Source of the DNA: Pseudo-nitzschia pungens
Lineage: Eukaryota > Bacillariophyta > Bacillariophyceae > Bacillariales > Bacillariaceae
Assembly: GCA_037355855.1 (NCBI GenBank)
Contig: CM074759.1
Span: 806,001 to 870,000 of the forward strand
Direction: 5' to 3'
DNA: 64,000 bases
Below the pieces are notes generated by a model. It saw only the letters and a program-made list of their open reading frames with translations. It was not told where the DNA came from and ran no database searches. A program made the position numbers and the translations under genes. Below, piece after piece: positions 42,662-53,406 of the stretch. Within the stretch, counting starts at the first letter, position 1, and each line of letters begins with the position of its first letter.

Positions 42662-43164
42662 TGGGAGACACGAGACCGGGGTGTTGTTTGTTCGGAATGC
42701 ATCACGATTCCATCGCAGGGCATGTCCGAGATCCAAACAATGAAATAATAATGCTGCATCACCCCCACCGTACTATCACACACTCTCAAAACGAAAGCAC
42801 TCGACGGGAATTTCTCTGCAACAATTGTCTATCGCGTGCGAGGGACGAATGTCATGGATTCGAAATTGCTCGAATAATCCGGGGCTTGATGGATGAAATA
42901 ATCATAATAACATTCCTTCGTGATGGAATCCGGATTGTTCCGAACGACCGAAGTCGCTTGCAAAGAGAATATTACTAAATCGGAGATGACAAAGCCGAAT
43001 TCGATGACACGCACACCGCTACAGCCTAGACCAATTTCTAACATACAGGGTTCTTCTTCTAATGCACATTATTTTGTTTGGTTTGGACAAAACAAACGAT
43101 CAACATCCGATTACTTGTCGTACCGCACCGTACCGCACAGTATTCTTCTACTTCGCAATTACTA
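42602..43164. other. Convergent intergenic region
   Basis: A (GCA)n run lies at 42627-42653. No gene. Confidence 0.55.
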
Positions 43165-44665
43165 CTAATTCACTACTTCGTATCTGTCGAGGTATCCTCT
43201 CACGATCTCGTACGTGAGAAACATCAGCGCCGAGTTGGGAACGACCTTCATCAGGTGGACCCCCATCCCGGAGTAGAGCGACTTGAACCCCTCTTCCTTG
43301 GCGATTGTTCCTAGGCACTCCCACATGCCGGCCTTGTACTTGAAGACCCCCGCCCGGGCGTGTTCCCTCATGCGGGTCCGCGCCACCTCGTGCGGGTACG
43401 TCGCGACGGCGGCGATCCCCTTGGAGGCGGCCGCGGCCCAGAAATAGGTCGCCTTGGACAATTCGTTGCTGGGTCGGAGCCCCGCGGCGCCGCGCTTCTT
43501 GTTCTGTCGGAGGATCAATCTCTGCTTGATTTGTTCGTAGATCAAAAACTGCGTGGCTCCCTCGAAACAGCCCCAGTAGCTCGCGGTGATTCCCTTGTAG
43601 AACCCGCCGACTCCCTCCTCCTGGAAGATCGTCCGGACCGCGTCCCGGTACCCGGCGTATTGTTTCTGGCCGGCCGCCTGGTCGACCAGGATCTGCATCC
43701 GCGTCCGGACCATCCAGATCGGGTTGGTCAGGGTGTTGCCGATGATTCCCGCCGTGAAGCCGGCGATCAGCGCGTTCGGGGGGGATCCCTCCGGGAGCGT
43801 CGGGTCGAGGAAGGATTTCATTTTCTGGTAGGCGTAAAAGTAGGCCGACCGGGAGGGGATGATTCCGACCAGCGTCGGGGGAAGCCCGCGCCAGAATCCC
43901 GGGATGCCGTCCGTGTCCAGGATTCTCTTGGCGATCTGCGAGGGGTTGGATTTGGAGGCGCTGGACGTCTGGAGCTGCGTCTTGACGACCTCCAGCGGAT
44001 TGGTCACGCACGCCGCCACCGTTCCCGCTACACCTCCCGACAGCAGTCTGCGTGGTTGATATTGTTGTTGTTGGTATTGAGATAAGGATTAGCACGGAAC
44101 AAACAAAATCAATCGCAACCGGTGAGCGACACGAAACAGAAAAAATCATCACCGAACCATTCGTCCGATAGACTATGATTTTGCTCCATCACCATTTCGC
44201 GGACCGTTGGTTTGGGTTTTTTCGTTTGTTTCGTTTTTTTTTTTTGGGGGGGGGATTGCGCAATCCGTCGAAGGTTCGTCGGAGACGAACCAATGGCATC
44301 ACTTACTTGAACGATTCCATTCGTCGTGCCGTCATGGTCCGCACGACATTTGCCGCTGCCGACGAACCGCCCCGCACGTCGGACTCGATCGTTCTTGCGA
44401 CCGGAAGAATCACGGAGCTGTCGTTGTCGTTGTCGTTGTCGCTTTGCGCCCGTCGGAATTTTCGATGGTGGTGGTGGTGGTGGTGGTGGCGGTTGCTCCT
44501 CGTCAAGAACGCGGGGTGCTCGTCCCGCCGACACTCGGATTGCTGCGTTCGGAAACTGTAATTCAGCGCGGGAAGGCTGTTTCCGATCCGTTCGGAAAAG
44601 AATCGTCCCTCGGCACAGATTCCGAGAAAGACAAGAGTGCACCAGACCAAGAGAAAAAACTTCAT
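43165..44665 (-). CDS. Mitochondrial carrier family protein (pyrimidine-nucleotide carrier type) with signal-like leader, two exons
   Basis: Exons 44665-44307 and 44047-43165 (259-bp GT-AG intron) join as ESFK|LLSGGVAGTVAACVTNPLEVVKTQ, giving 413 residues. Three carrier repeats have signature motifs PLEVVK, PIWMVRTR and PHEVARTR. The second and third, plus REHARAGVFKYK, are like SLC25A33/36 and yeast Rim2, the carriers exchanging pyrimidine nucleotides across the inner mitochondrial membrane. Unusual: exon 1 starts with MKFFLLVWCTLVFLGICAEG, which looks like an ER signal peptide, then an eight-His tract (60-67). A start at the later Met111 would remove both. Location may therefore be plastid envelope or ER rather than mitochondria; this is inference. 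Confidence 0.85.
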
Positions 44666-46722
44666 GATGGTGTGTTGTTTCTTTGCTTGTTTTGTTTTGT
44701 TTTGTTTTTCGGACGGAACGAATACCGAAATCGACGTCGACGACGGAGAGTTCTTTTTCCGGAAAGAGATGCAAGAATGGAGTGCGATGCGGTGGATGAA
44801 TCGATTACTCTTTGTTTCGTCGGTATTAAACTTGGAGATGGAGCGGTAGGTGACCTTGGTTTGGACGTGATGGTAGTGTTATTACTATTATTGGAGTTGG
44901 ATGTTTCGGTCCGTTGTGATGAATGAATGAACGAATGAAGCGAAAGAAAAATTCACGCCAATCACGCAGATGATTTTCTATTCTATCCTGACAAGTGGCG
45001 GTGTCACGGGGAGCAACAAAAAAATACAGTAATGATAATCATAATCGATGATGATGTCCGGTGGGCCATCCAGATCGACGAAGATTTCTTCGTTGTTCTC
45101 GTTTTCGAATTTTATTGGATCAGGAGTTGCACACGTTCGTTCCATGTGGAAAGAACGACAGACGAATGAATGAATCTCGGACCCTGGTATCGTAAGGTTT
45201 ACCGTACCGGGTACCGTACAGTGTTGGATCTGAATGAATGAATGAATTGTATTGGTTACTTTATTACGTACTTACATGCAATTGTAGTTGCATCTGAAAT
45301 TCTCGTAAATTACTTATTACTAATAATAAGGTTACTTATTAGTATTCACAGAAGTGCGTACGTGTATCATCATTGACTTCTCAAGTGCTCATACTTCCTT
45401 GGTAAGAGTTAGTTTTTACCAAAACGATATAAATAATTATTCCTAAACTGGTTGCGGAATGTTCTCACATACCGGCACCATCATTATTTTGTTACGGAAA
45501 CTCGTGGTTTGAACACCCGTAAAAATACATACCGGTATCCTACCGTGCACATTGAACATCTTGTTGGGCGCTAACTTACGTAAATTAGTACTCGTACAAT
45601 GCAACAATCCTACCGGTAATTACTTGCGCGTAAAAAATCTTCCAATTCTTAGCTCTTCTTTGTTGGTTCTATTGGTTCCCATGCCCATTCTTGAGCACAG
45701 TACCGTACAAGCCTCAATACTAGATGTGCTTCTCTCCCGACAACTGTAAGACTTCTACCCCCACCACCACCATTATTTGAGCAAAACAGCAAGAATCTCT
45801 TTGCATGATCGTGCATTTATGCCTTAACCAACAAGCTAGTAGTACCAACCAGCATCAATAAAGAATACTGATGCTGACTGAATGCATGAATACATGGCGG
45901 TACTACTATGACGATGCTCTACTTGGGAAATCAGAAGTCAGCACCCATCCTAATCCAATCATAACTATTGGAACAAAGAAACACAAGCAAGAAGTGCTAC
46001 GGTTAGCTTGCTTGGTGTAGTAATAGTAGTAGTAGTAGTAGTTGCATAGATCACGATGATGACGAGTTCGCAAATGAATGTTAGCTGTTGGTGACACTAG
46101 TAGTAGTACGGTAGTAGTAGTAGTAGTAGTAGTACGTACATGTTCTCTCGGTGGCACCCCTTTCGATTGGAGGATGGTGGTTGATCGCGTCGGATTCATT
46201 CATTTCATTCATTCTGTTGGAGGCTCGCTCTCTCGCAATCTCAATCAAAATATCAAAATAGGTTATGGTTCATATTTCCAGTCCCGGATAGTTTTCTTAC
46301 CACGAATGAGATCGACCACCGATCTTATTCTCACAATGACAAAAACGGCCTCCAAGTTCCTTCCTTCGAAGTACGGTACCGTACTCGTAAGTAAGGTTAC
46401 GCGTAATCTTACTGGTACTCGTACGAATGAATCCGTACCGGACGATGAACGGCAAAGAGTTGTATCCGTGTTTCAAACCCCAACTACGGTAACCTATACG
46501 CAATGGTGCATGTTGCATACCGTACAGTAGTAGCTGTTCCAGCATCTGCTTTCGTTTCGCAGTCTGTGCCATCGTCCATCGTCAATCGTCCATCGTACCG
46601 GTACACGACGAAATAGGGATCCATCCTTGGTTCGTTGTTAGTATTATCACAATCCAAAACGAATCGAATAGAGTCAATCGAATCGAATCGAATCGAATCG
46701 AATCGAACTGTTGTCAATCAAG
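44666..46722. other. Long intergenic, shared upstream region
   Basis: Holds TACCGGTA at 45530, 45611 and 46596, GTAAGGTTAC at 46391-46400, TAG trinucleotide runs at about 46020-46130 and a (GAATC)n run at 46677-46707 immediately before the TPR gene. No gene is supported. Confidence 0.55.
46677..46707. repeat. (GAATC)n microsatellite in the 5' leader of the TPR-prefoldin gene
   Basis: About six pentamer copies ending 15 bp before the start codon at 46723. Confidence 0.85.
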
Positions 46723-47929
46723 ATGAGCGAAACGAAGACCGCGGAAGAATACAAGGCGTACGTTCGTCAGGTCGTTTGTTTGTTTCTTCAGCGATATCCT
46801 TTGTTGTGTGTGAGAGAGAGTGTGTGTGTGTGTGTGTGCATCCATTTATGGATAGCAAACGCACCGTACGTATCTCACTCTGCACGTTTTTTGTTTGCTT
46901 GTTTGTTTCTTTCTTGTCTCCCTCTTTTTGATCGCCTCCGCCCTCCGCCACAGCCTCGGGAACGAAGCCTTCTCGAAAAAGGATTTCCAAACCGCCATCG
47001 ACTTGTACAGCAAGGCCATTTTGAAGGAACCCAAGAATCACATTTTTTTCTCCAACAGAAGGTTCGTATCGTATCGTACAACATGGCATGCATAGTTTGA
47101 TGATAGTGTGGAAGATCACACCACACAACACAACACAACACTGCATTACTTGGTTTGCTCGGTTGCTCACTCAATCACTCGTTGTTGCCATCTTTCTTTC
47201 TTTTCTGGGTTGGTTCTACTGTATCGCGTCGTGTCGTACTGGTACTGCACTGTGCTGCACCGCACCGCACCGCACAGTGCATCCCATGCGGGCCTGCAGG
47301 AATGGGACGCCGCGATTGCGGACGCCAAGGAATGCATCCGATTGAACCCGCAGTTCATCAAGGGGTATTATCGCCTCGCCACGGCGCAGCTCGAGTCGAA
47401 GGACTACGACGCCGCGGAAGCCACCACCAAACAGGGATTGGGGATCGACGCCAACCACGCGCAGCTCACCAAGTTGCTGAAGAGCGTCCGGTTGCACAAA
47501 AAGGCCGCGGCATCATCGTCATCGGCGCTGGGCGGAGGAGCCGCGGGGGCGTCTTCGGCCGCGGGCCGGGTCACCAGGCAGCTCGACACGGCAACGATGC
47601 GGGAATTGCACGACCTCCAGGTCCAATACGGCAACACGGCGCGGGAATACAACACCGTCCAGGCGAACCGGATGCGGGCCGAGAAGGAAGAAAAAATGTA
47701 CGGCATCACGCTCAACGAGGTGAAGGAAAAGCCCTCCGTTTCGGGAGAGTACTTTCGCAGCGTCGGAAAGTTGTTTCTGCGACAATCCCGGAACGAGATT
47801 CTCGAGCACCTGGAAAAAAACATTCGGAACCAGCAGAAGCAGCAGCAAGATCTCACCGGGAAATCGGAGTACCTGGAGAAGCGATTAAAATCGCAGCAAC
47901 AGAACATGAAAGAACTGGCCCAGCAATAA
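46723..47929 (+). CDS. TPR-prefoldin fusion protein, three exons
   Basis: Exons 46723-46757, 46954-47061 and 47278-47929 join in phase (EEYKA|LGNEAF and SNRS|ASHAG) to 264 residues. Residues 8-112 hold three TPR units (YKALGNEAFSKKDFQTAIDLYSKAI; FFSNRSASHAGLQEWDAAIADAKECIRL; FIKGYYRLATAQLESKDYDAAEATT), like the Hsp70/Hsp90-binding TPRs of STI1. After an Ala/Ser/Gly linker, residues about 155-262 resemble prefoldin subunit 1 (beta type): two long helices around VSGEYFRSVGKLFLRQSRNEI. Prefoldin hands nascent actin and tubulin to CCT, so the fusion may link Hsp chaperones and prefoldin; this is inference. Intron 1 contains a TG repeat (46820-46838). Confidence 0.86.
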
Positions 47930-48341
47930 TAATTAATTAATTATACTACTCATTTGGATCGGATATGGTAGGATGCTACGGTATTAGTTTTTGATTATTT
48001 GATGATTTGCTGCTTTTGTCGTCGCGGATCGGACAGACCAAACCAAGGGAACCGGGATTCGGCAAGAGTGCGTTTCGAATCGGTGTGATGATTTACGCGT
48101 ACGGTAGTGCAAAGCGAGCATTCGAAGAGTTTGGACAACATGTCTTGTCCCGGTGCGGGATAAAAAGTGCCGATCGCGAATTGATACAACTAAGGTTTAC
48201 GTCATTTGACGCCATGAATCCAATTTCACAAATTCGAATCGGAAACAACCGATGAAAGGCAGTCGACGTATCAATCCGTGATCACTCTCCACCCAAAAAA
48301 GAAAAAAGGAAAAAATGGTCGGAGGAATGAATCGTCCATCG
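47930..48341. other. Convergent intergenic region
   Basis: No gene or repeat is seen between the TPR and PPR stops. Confidence 0.5.
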
Positions 48342-51300
48342 TCAATCCGGTTCGGTCCGGGCGGCTCTCCTGTTTCGTTTCCTCCGCCGAGACTTGATGT
48401 CCTTGATTTTTTTGAGGAGCTTTTTGTTCGCGCCGAACCCGGACGACCGCACGAGTTCCTCCGCTCGTTCCGCCGCATCCCATCGCTCGGATTTTCCCCA
48501 CGCGTCGAGGACCGTCTGATACGATTTCGCGTTGGGTTTGCTCGTCAGCACGCCCCGGTCGCAGAGTTCGTTCATCTGGACCAAAATCTTCTCGGCTCGT
48601 TCCGCCGCGAAAGGATGCTTGGAGCGCCTCCACGCCGCCAGGAGCACCGTGAAGGTGGCCTGCTGGGGCCGCCTCGACTCGGAGGGATTTTCGAGAAAGG
48701 CCGCAACGAGTTTGCACGCCCATTCCTCGGCTCGGTCCGGCTTTCCCTGCCTGGCAAACGCGTTGATCACCGTGTTGTACGAGACCGCGTCGGGCTCCTC
48801 GATGCTTCGTTCCAAAAAGGATGCCGCGCGGGATCCATTGTTTCTCCGGGCCCACCCGTTCAGAACCATGTTGCAGAGGATCGTGTCGGGCGGGGAAGGA
48901 ATCCTGCCGTTTTCGTGGGCAAGCTTTCGTCCGTTCACGTACTCCTCGGCGCTCCGAGGGTCCCCGGCGTTGCAATGCATCGCAACGAGAGCGACCTGCG
49001 CGGCGAGGTTGAGAGACAGCGCCCCGTCCCGGTAGGCTTCCAATTCTTCGGTCCAGTATCGGATCCGTTCTTCCTTGACGCTCGGATCGACCGCTCCCTG
49101 CTTGCACCACGCGACCACGAGGCTGCTGTACAATTCTTCGACGAGGGCTTCCTCGTCGCGTTCGAACACCGTGGGAAAACGCGGGTCGAATTTGTCCCTC
49201 CACGCCGGTTCCTCTCGCAGCCGCCGAAACAGGTCCTCGACCTCGAGGGCTCCCGATCCCTCCTGCGCCATCGCTCGCGCAACGATCGCCCACAGTTTCA
49301 GACTCGTGTCGGGCTTCTTTTTTCCGCTCAGCCACCCCAGCACGGACCTTCCCTGGCTCGCCGAGATTCCCAGCAAGAGCTGCTGGAGCGATTCGTCCCG
49401 GGTAACGAAGTTGCTCTCGCACAATATCTGGAGCAAGACCGTGGAGTCCACCTCTCCGCTGCTATTGTTGCCGTCGCCGTTTCTTCGCCGGCGGTACCAG
49501 TCCAGCAGATTGGTCGTGCACGCGACGATGGCACTCTCGCTCATTCCTTCCAGTTTCGCGTACGCCAGCAGCCATTCGATGGCTCCCTGCGAATCCCCCC
49601 GGGACAGAAAGACGTCCGTGAGCATCCGGTAGGTGGTAGCGTTCGGGGTGACCTCCAGCGCCTTCATCTCTTTGAGAACCGCCTTGGCCTCCCCGATGGT
49701 TCGCGCCCTGGCACACGCACCGAGCCAGGCGTGAAAAAAGGCGCGATCGAGAACGAGGCGCCCGCCCGATTCGGAACGCGGATCGTTCGCGCCGTGCGAC
49801 GACGATGTCTCGCGTCGGGCTTCTTGGTGCTGGTAGGCCTCGAGGCACAAGCGCGCCAGGGTCTCGACTTTTTCGAGGTCGCCACCGTTGGCCTTGATCG
49901 CCGACGTGTACGTCGCAATGTCGGGCGAGACGGAGGTCGCGCCCTGCAGTCGTTCGAAGATTTTGTTGGCCTCCCGGGCGTTGTTTTGGCGCGCAAATCC
50001 TTCCAGGAGGGCGTTGTAGCTTCCCAGGTTCGGCGGAAAGACCTTCCGAGCGGCGTCGTTGCCCGCGGCCGGTGACGCGGCACCGTCCGCGACGCCCGAT
50101 TCCTCCTTGTTTCTGGCAATGACCGTTGCGTGCAACAATTTCGAGCTGTTGGATCTGGTGTTGATGGTGCCGGAATCGTTCGGGTTGTCGGCATTCTTGC
50201 GTCGCGCCGTTGCCGGTGTTTCGGCGGCTGCTGTTGACGACGACGACGATGACGATGCCGCGGCATTGCCGTCATCGAGACCGTGGGCCCGTCGATAAAA
50301 TTCCCAGAATTCTTCCAGGACCCTCAGCCCTCTCTTGGGCTGGTTGTGGGCAATGGCGTGCGCCGAGATCACCCGGTTCCAGGCAATGGCATCGGGTGGA
50401 AGAGAACATTCTCCGGCAAGGTACCGCCTCGCCGATTCCTTCAGGTAGGACTCGGCGATCTCCGGATCGTGGATGGCCCACACGTGAATCAGGGAGTGCA
50501 GGAGGGTTCCTTTCGGATCGCGGAGCGCCGGTGGTTCCCCGCCTCCGCCGCCGTCGCTTCCGTCGCGATCCTCGCTCGCGGGGCGGGAAGCCCTTCCGAA
50601 GGGATCGGCGTTTGGCTGCGTCCGGTTCGCCCATTCGTCCACCAGCGCTTCGCACCGCTCGGGCGCCAGGTCGCGGTCCGCCAGGACGGTGGCCTTGAGC
50701 ACGGTGCGCAGGGTGATCTCGTCCGGGCGCACCAGGGAATCCCGGTCCGCCTCGTTCCACATCCACTTCCAGAGCGATCGGCAAAAGTCCGCGTCGACGA
50801 TCGATTGCCGGGTGGCGGCGTTCCGTGCGCGGCGAGGAGCGCCGGCGCCGGCGCTCTCGTGGGTGGCGACGGCGTCCAGGATGATGTTGTACGATCGAAC
50901 GTCGGGGATCAACACGTTCGAGTCCCGCCGGTAGGCGTCCAGCTTGGCAAGAACCTGGGAGGGAGTCGGCGTGCTCTCGCTGCTGTTTGGGTTCGACGCC
51001 GTCCGCTTGGCACCGCCGGAAGAAGCGTCGTCCGAAGGGCTGTAGGCCTGCTTCCACAGCTGGAGTATGGGATTGAGGCAACCGGTGTGGGCGCTCCATT
51101 GCATCGTGTGGTAGAGGAGCGCGGAATCGTCGGCCCGTTCCAGTTCGACGAGGCGGTCCATCAACGCAAAGGCCAACCCCACGTCGATGGTCTCGTCCGG
51201 CAGACCGGCATTGTTGTGGTTGTTGTCGTTGATGTTGTCATTTTTGTCCTCCGTAGCATCCGGGGAGTAGACGGACAACGAAAGTTCCGTGGTCCTCCAA

Positions 51301-51818
51301 TCGAGATACTGGCCGTACTCGTCGTATCCTGCGTTTGCGAGAGCGGCGCTGCTGTTGTTTTCGTCGTTGTCGTCGTTGTCGTTGTTGTTGCTGTCGGAAT
51401 CCCGCTCCGTTTCGAGCGAGAGACCCCCCTTTCGAAGCTGGAACGCGGCGGCCGTCGTCCGGAGGAGATCGTCCAGCAGCAACTGAATGGTTTCGGCGGC
51501 CGCGTCGGGAGCCAACGGTTCGCTTTGCGGCGGAGGGGCGCCGGTTCCGGGGGGAAGCGTTCGGTGGGAGGCGGAAACCGCGCGGGTGCGTTCCAGAAAG
51601 TCTTCCACCCGCTCGTTCCAATCGCTCGTCGGTTCGTCGCTGGATGCGACCCCGGGTGCCGGTTCCCGCGCCTTCTCCCGCTGCTGTCGCTGTCGCAGTT
51701 CCGTCGAGAAGAGCCGTTCCGGAGTCTCCGTTGGTGCTGCCGCGCGTGACAGAAACGACGACGGCGCGAGACCATTCGTTCGACGATAGGAACCGCGATA
51801 TCGCTCCGGGGATCGTTG
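48342..51818 (-). CDS. Pentatricopeptide repeat (PPR) protein, start not resolved
   Basis: The frame is open from 51818 to the stop at 48342 (over 1,100 codons), but no in-frame ATG lies upstream of the domain; the codon at 51608 is GTG. The N terminus must come from a spliced upstream exon or a shifted frame (in-frame ATGs of other frames exist at 51955 and 51966). Helical PPR units are clear: DVRSYNIILDAVATHES, NLGSYNALLEGFARQNNAREA, DIATYTSAIKANGG, NATTYRMLTDVFLSRGDSQGA, DAVSYNTVINAFARQGKPDRA and AKSYQTVLDAWGKSERWDAA. The last residues are basic (KIKDIKSRRRKRNRR). PPR proteins bind organelle RNA; mitochondria or plastid cannot be chosen without the true N terminus. Disordered Asn/Asp inserts occur near residues 70-130. 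Confidence 0.83.
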   Translation of the reverse strand, partial: QRSPERYRGSYRRTNGLAPSSFLSRAAAPTETPERLFSTELRQRQQREKAREPAPGVASSDEPTSDWNERVEDFLERTRAVSASHRTLPPGTGAPPPQSEPLAPDAAAETIQLLLDDLLRTTAAAFQLRKGGLSLETERDSDSNNNDNDDNDENNSSAALANAGYDEYGQYLDWRTTELSLSVYSPDATEDKNDNINDNNHNNAGLPDETIDVGLAFALMDRLVELERADDSALLYHTMQWSAHTGCLNPILQLWKQAYSPSDDASSGGAKRTASNPNSSESTPTPSQVLAKLDAYRRDSNVLIPDVRSYNIILDAVATHESAGAGAPRRARNAATRQSIVDADFCRSLWKWMWNEADRDSLVRPDEITLRTVLKATVLADRDLAPERCEALVDEWANRTQPNADPFGRASRPASEDRDGSDGGGGGEPPALRDPKGTLLHSLIHVWAIHDPEIAESYLKESARRYLAGECSLPPDAIAWNRVISAHAIAHNQPKRGLRVLEEFWEFYRRAHGLDDGNAAASSSSSSSTAAAETPATARRKNADNPNDSGTINTRSNSSKLLHATVIARNKEESGVADGAASPAAGNDAARKVFPPNLGSYNALLEGFARQNNAREANKIFERLQGATSVSPDIATYTSAIKANGGDLEKVETLARLCLEAYQHQEARRETSSSHGANDPRSESGGRLVLDRAFFHAWLGACARARTIGEAKAVLKEMKALEVTPNATTYRMLTDVFLSRGDSQGAIEWLLAYAKLEGMSESAIVACTTNLLDWYRRRRNGDGNNSSGEVDSTVLLQILCESNFVTRDESLQQLLLGISASQGRSVLGWLSGKKKPDTSLKLWAIVARAMAQEGSGALEVEDLFRRLREEPAWRDKFDPRFPTVFERDEEALVEELYSSLVVAWCKQGAVDPSVKEERIRYWTEELEAYRDGALSLNLAAQVALVAMHCNAGDPRSAEEYVNGRKLAHENGRIPSPPDTILCNMVLNGWARRNNGSRAASFLERSIEEPDAVSYNTVINAFARQGKPDRAEEWACKLVAAFLENPSESRRPQQATFTVLLAAWRRSKHPFAAERAEKILVQMNELCDRGVLTSKPNAKSYQTVLDAWGKSERWDAAERAEELVRSSGFGANKKLLKKIKDIKSRRRKRNRRAARTEPD

Positions 51819-53406
51819 CTATTGCGGTGGTTGTTGCCGCCGTTCTCGTTGTCCCGTTCCTCCTGCGGAACCCATCCCCTGGGTGCGTCCCCCGGATTCC
51901 TCCGCGCCGATGCTCCGACCGCGAGCCGTCGCTGAAGCAGGCGATTGCGATGCATTTCCCTCGCACGGCAGCCTCCGCAACCTATTATTTTTGGAACTTG
52001 TCGCTAGCAACCCTCGTCGACCATCCTCTTTTCGATTCTAAGAGAGAGAGAGAGAGAGAGAGAGACGACAAACGAACCGAGGAGCTGTCGTTGAAGAAAT
52101 GCCGTAATTACTGTATCGGTGATGATTCCTACTACGGTAGATTGACACGAACGAAGAATGGTGGACGCGAACCGAGAAATTTGAATTCCAACGACCACAT
52201 TGGATTCAGCCCATGTTTTGTTTCTAAGGATTGGAGACTATTTTTTCATCAATCAAACCAACGGCCGAAAAGGAACGGAATCCAAAAGCACGGGGGTACG
52301 CAATTAGTAGTACTTTCAATAAATCAATCAATCAATCAATCAGTCAACAAGAAGCAAGTTTGGTTTGAACAATTTCCCACAGGGTCAGGTCATTCTCTCT
52401 GTCTATCTCTCTCTCTCTCTCTCTCCCCCTCCTGAGTGTATTGATTCCCACTACAACCACCATAATACAAGAAACAAAAAAGGTATTGAGCCCACCAGTG
52501 CTTGTTTCTGTTTCATCCAGCATGCCAAATATGATTGAAATGATCATTGAATCACGGGCAACTGGTGTTGCTCCAAATAGGAAGGGCATCATCATATTAT
52601 TATCTTTACTAGTAGTACTACTAGATCCAAATGCAATATGATCATCAATCCAACTCTCTGCTAATTTTTGACTGTGTTCTTGTCCTGAAGCAACAACAAA
52701 TCCAATGTGTTTGTTTTGATTCCATGGAAGCCTTCTTGTTGAGAAAGAAGAAGTTACAAACTGGTGGTGGTGGTGGGTTGACAACATTGCTAGTACTACT
52801 AGTACTACTAGTACTAGTACTACTAATCTACTTAGTATTAGGTCCTACACTATGTTGCTACTTCTAGTACTAAGGTTTACTACGAGCTGGGGAGTTGCTG
52901 GTGCTGCATCTCGTGATTGATAGATACTGTACTAGTAGACAGCTTCTACGAATAAAGCCTTAACGGGTCCACCACCAGTTGAAGCAAACAGCTTCCTTGT
53001 TGCTTGATTGATGAGAATCCAATCCGCGATCCTAATCGTTCATGGATGGTAAATGTACACCGAAAAATTTCATATGTCCGTTACGAGTCGGGTGGAGTGT
53101 GCGCAAAATCCTTAAATGATACGAAACATACCCTGATGTTCTACGCACGCTTACTCTTTGCGGAATGGTGAATGACCGATACTTTGCGCACCATTTTCAT
53201 TATTACCGTACTGTAGTATTTGGCATTTGGTCCTCCGACGGAATGTGCAGAAAGCGGAGGGGTCGGTCGCATTCACAATTAGCCATACAGCAACAGCAGC
53301 AGAAATAACAACAGCAGCATTCAGCATTCAACATTAGCATCAGCATTCAGCATCCAGCATCCAGCATCCAGCATCAGCATTCAGCACCATCACCAACATC
53401 GGCACC
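51819..53406. other. Intergenic region, shared upstream of PPR and sulfotransferase genes
   Basis: May hold the missing first exon of the PPR gene in its left part. AG dinucleotides 52040-52065, AATC tetramers about 52319-52343, TC dinucleotides 52405-52424, and TACTAG/CTAGTA runs at 52606-52625 and 52788-52832. Confidence 0.5.
53308..53388. repeat. CAGCATTCAGCATC-type tandem repeat before the sulfotransferase
   Basis: Seven or more imperfect copies of a CAGCAT(TC/CC) unit end about 20 bp before the ATG at 53407, so they probably lie in its 5' leader. Confidence 0.8.

Noticed and set aside
47995..48255. An 82-codon plus-strand frame after the TPR gene
   Set aside because: The frame lies in the convergent gap, has no motif and no conserved-looking composition.
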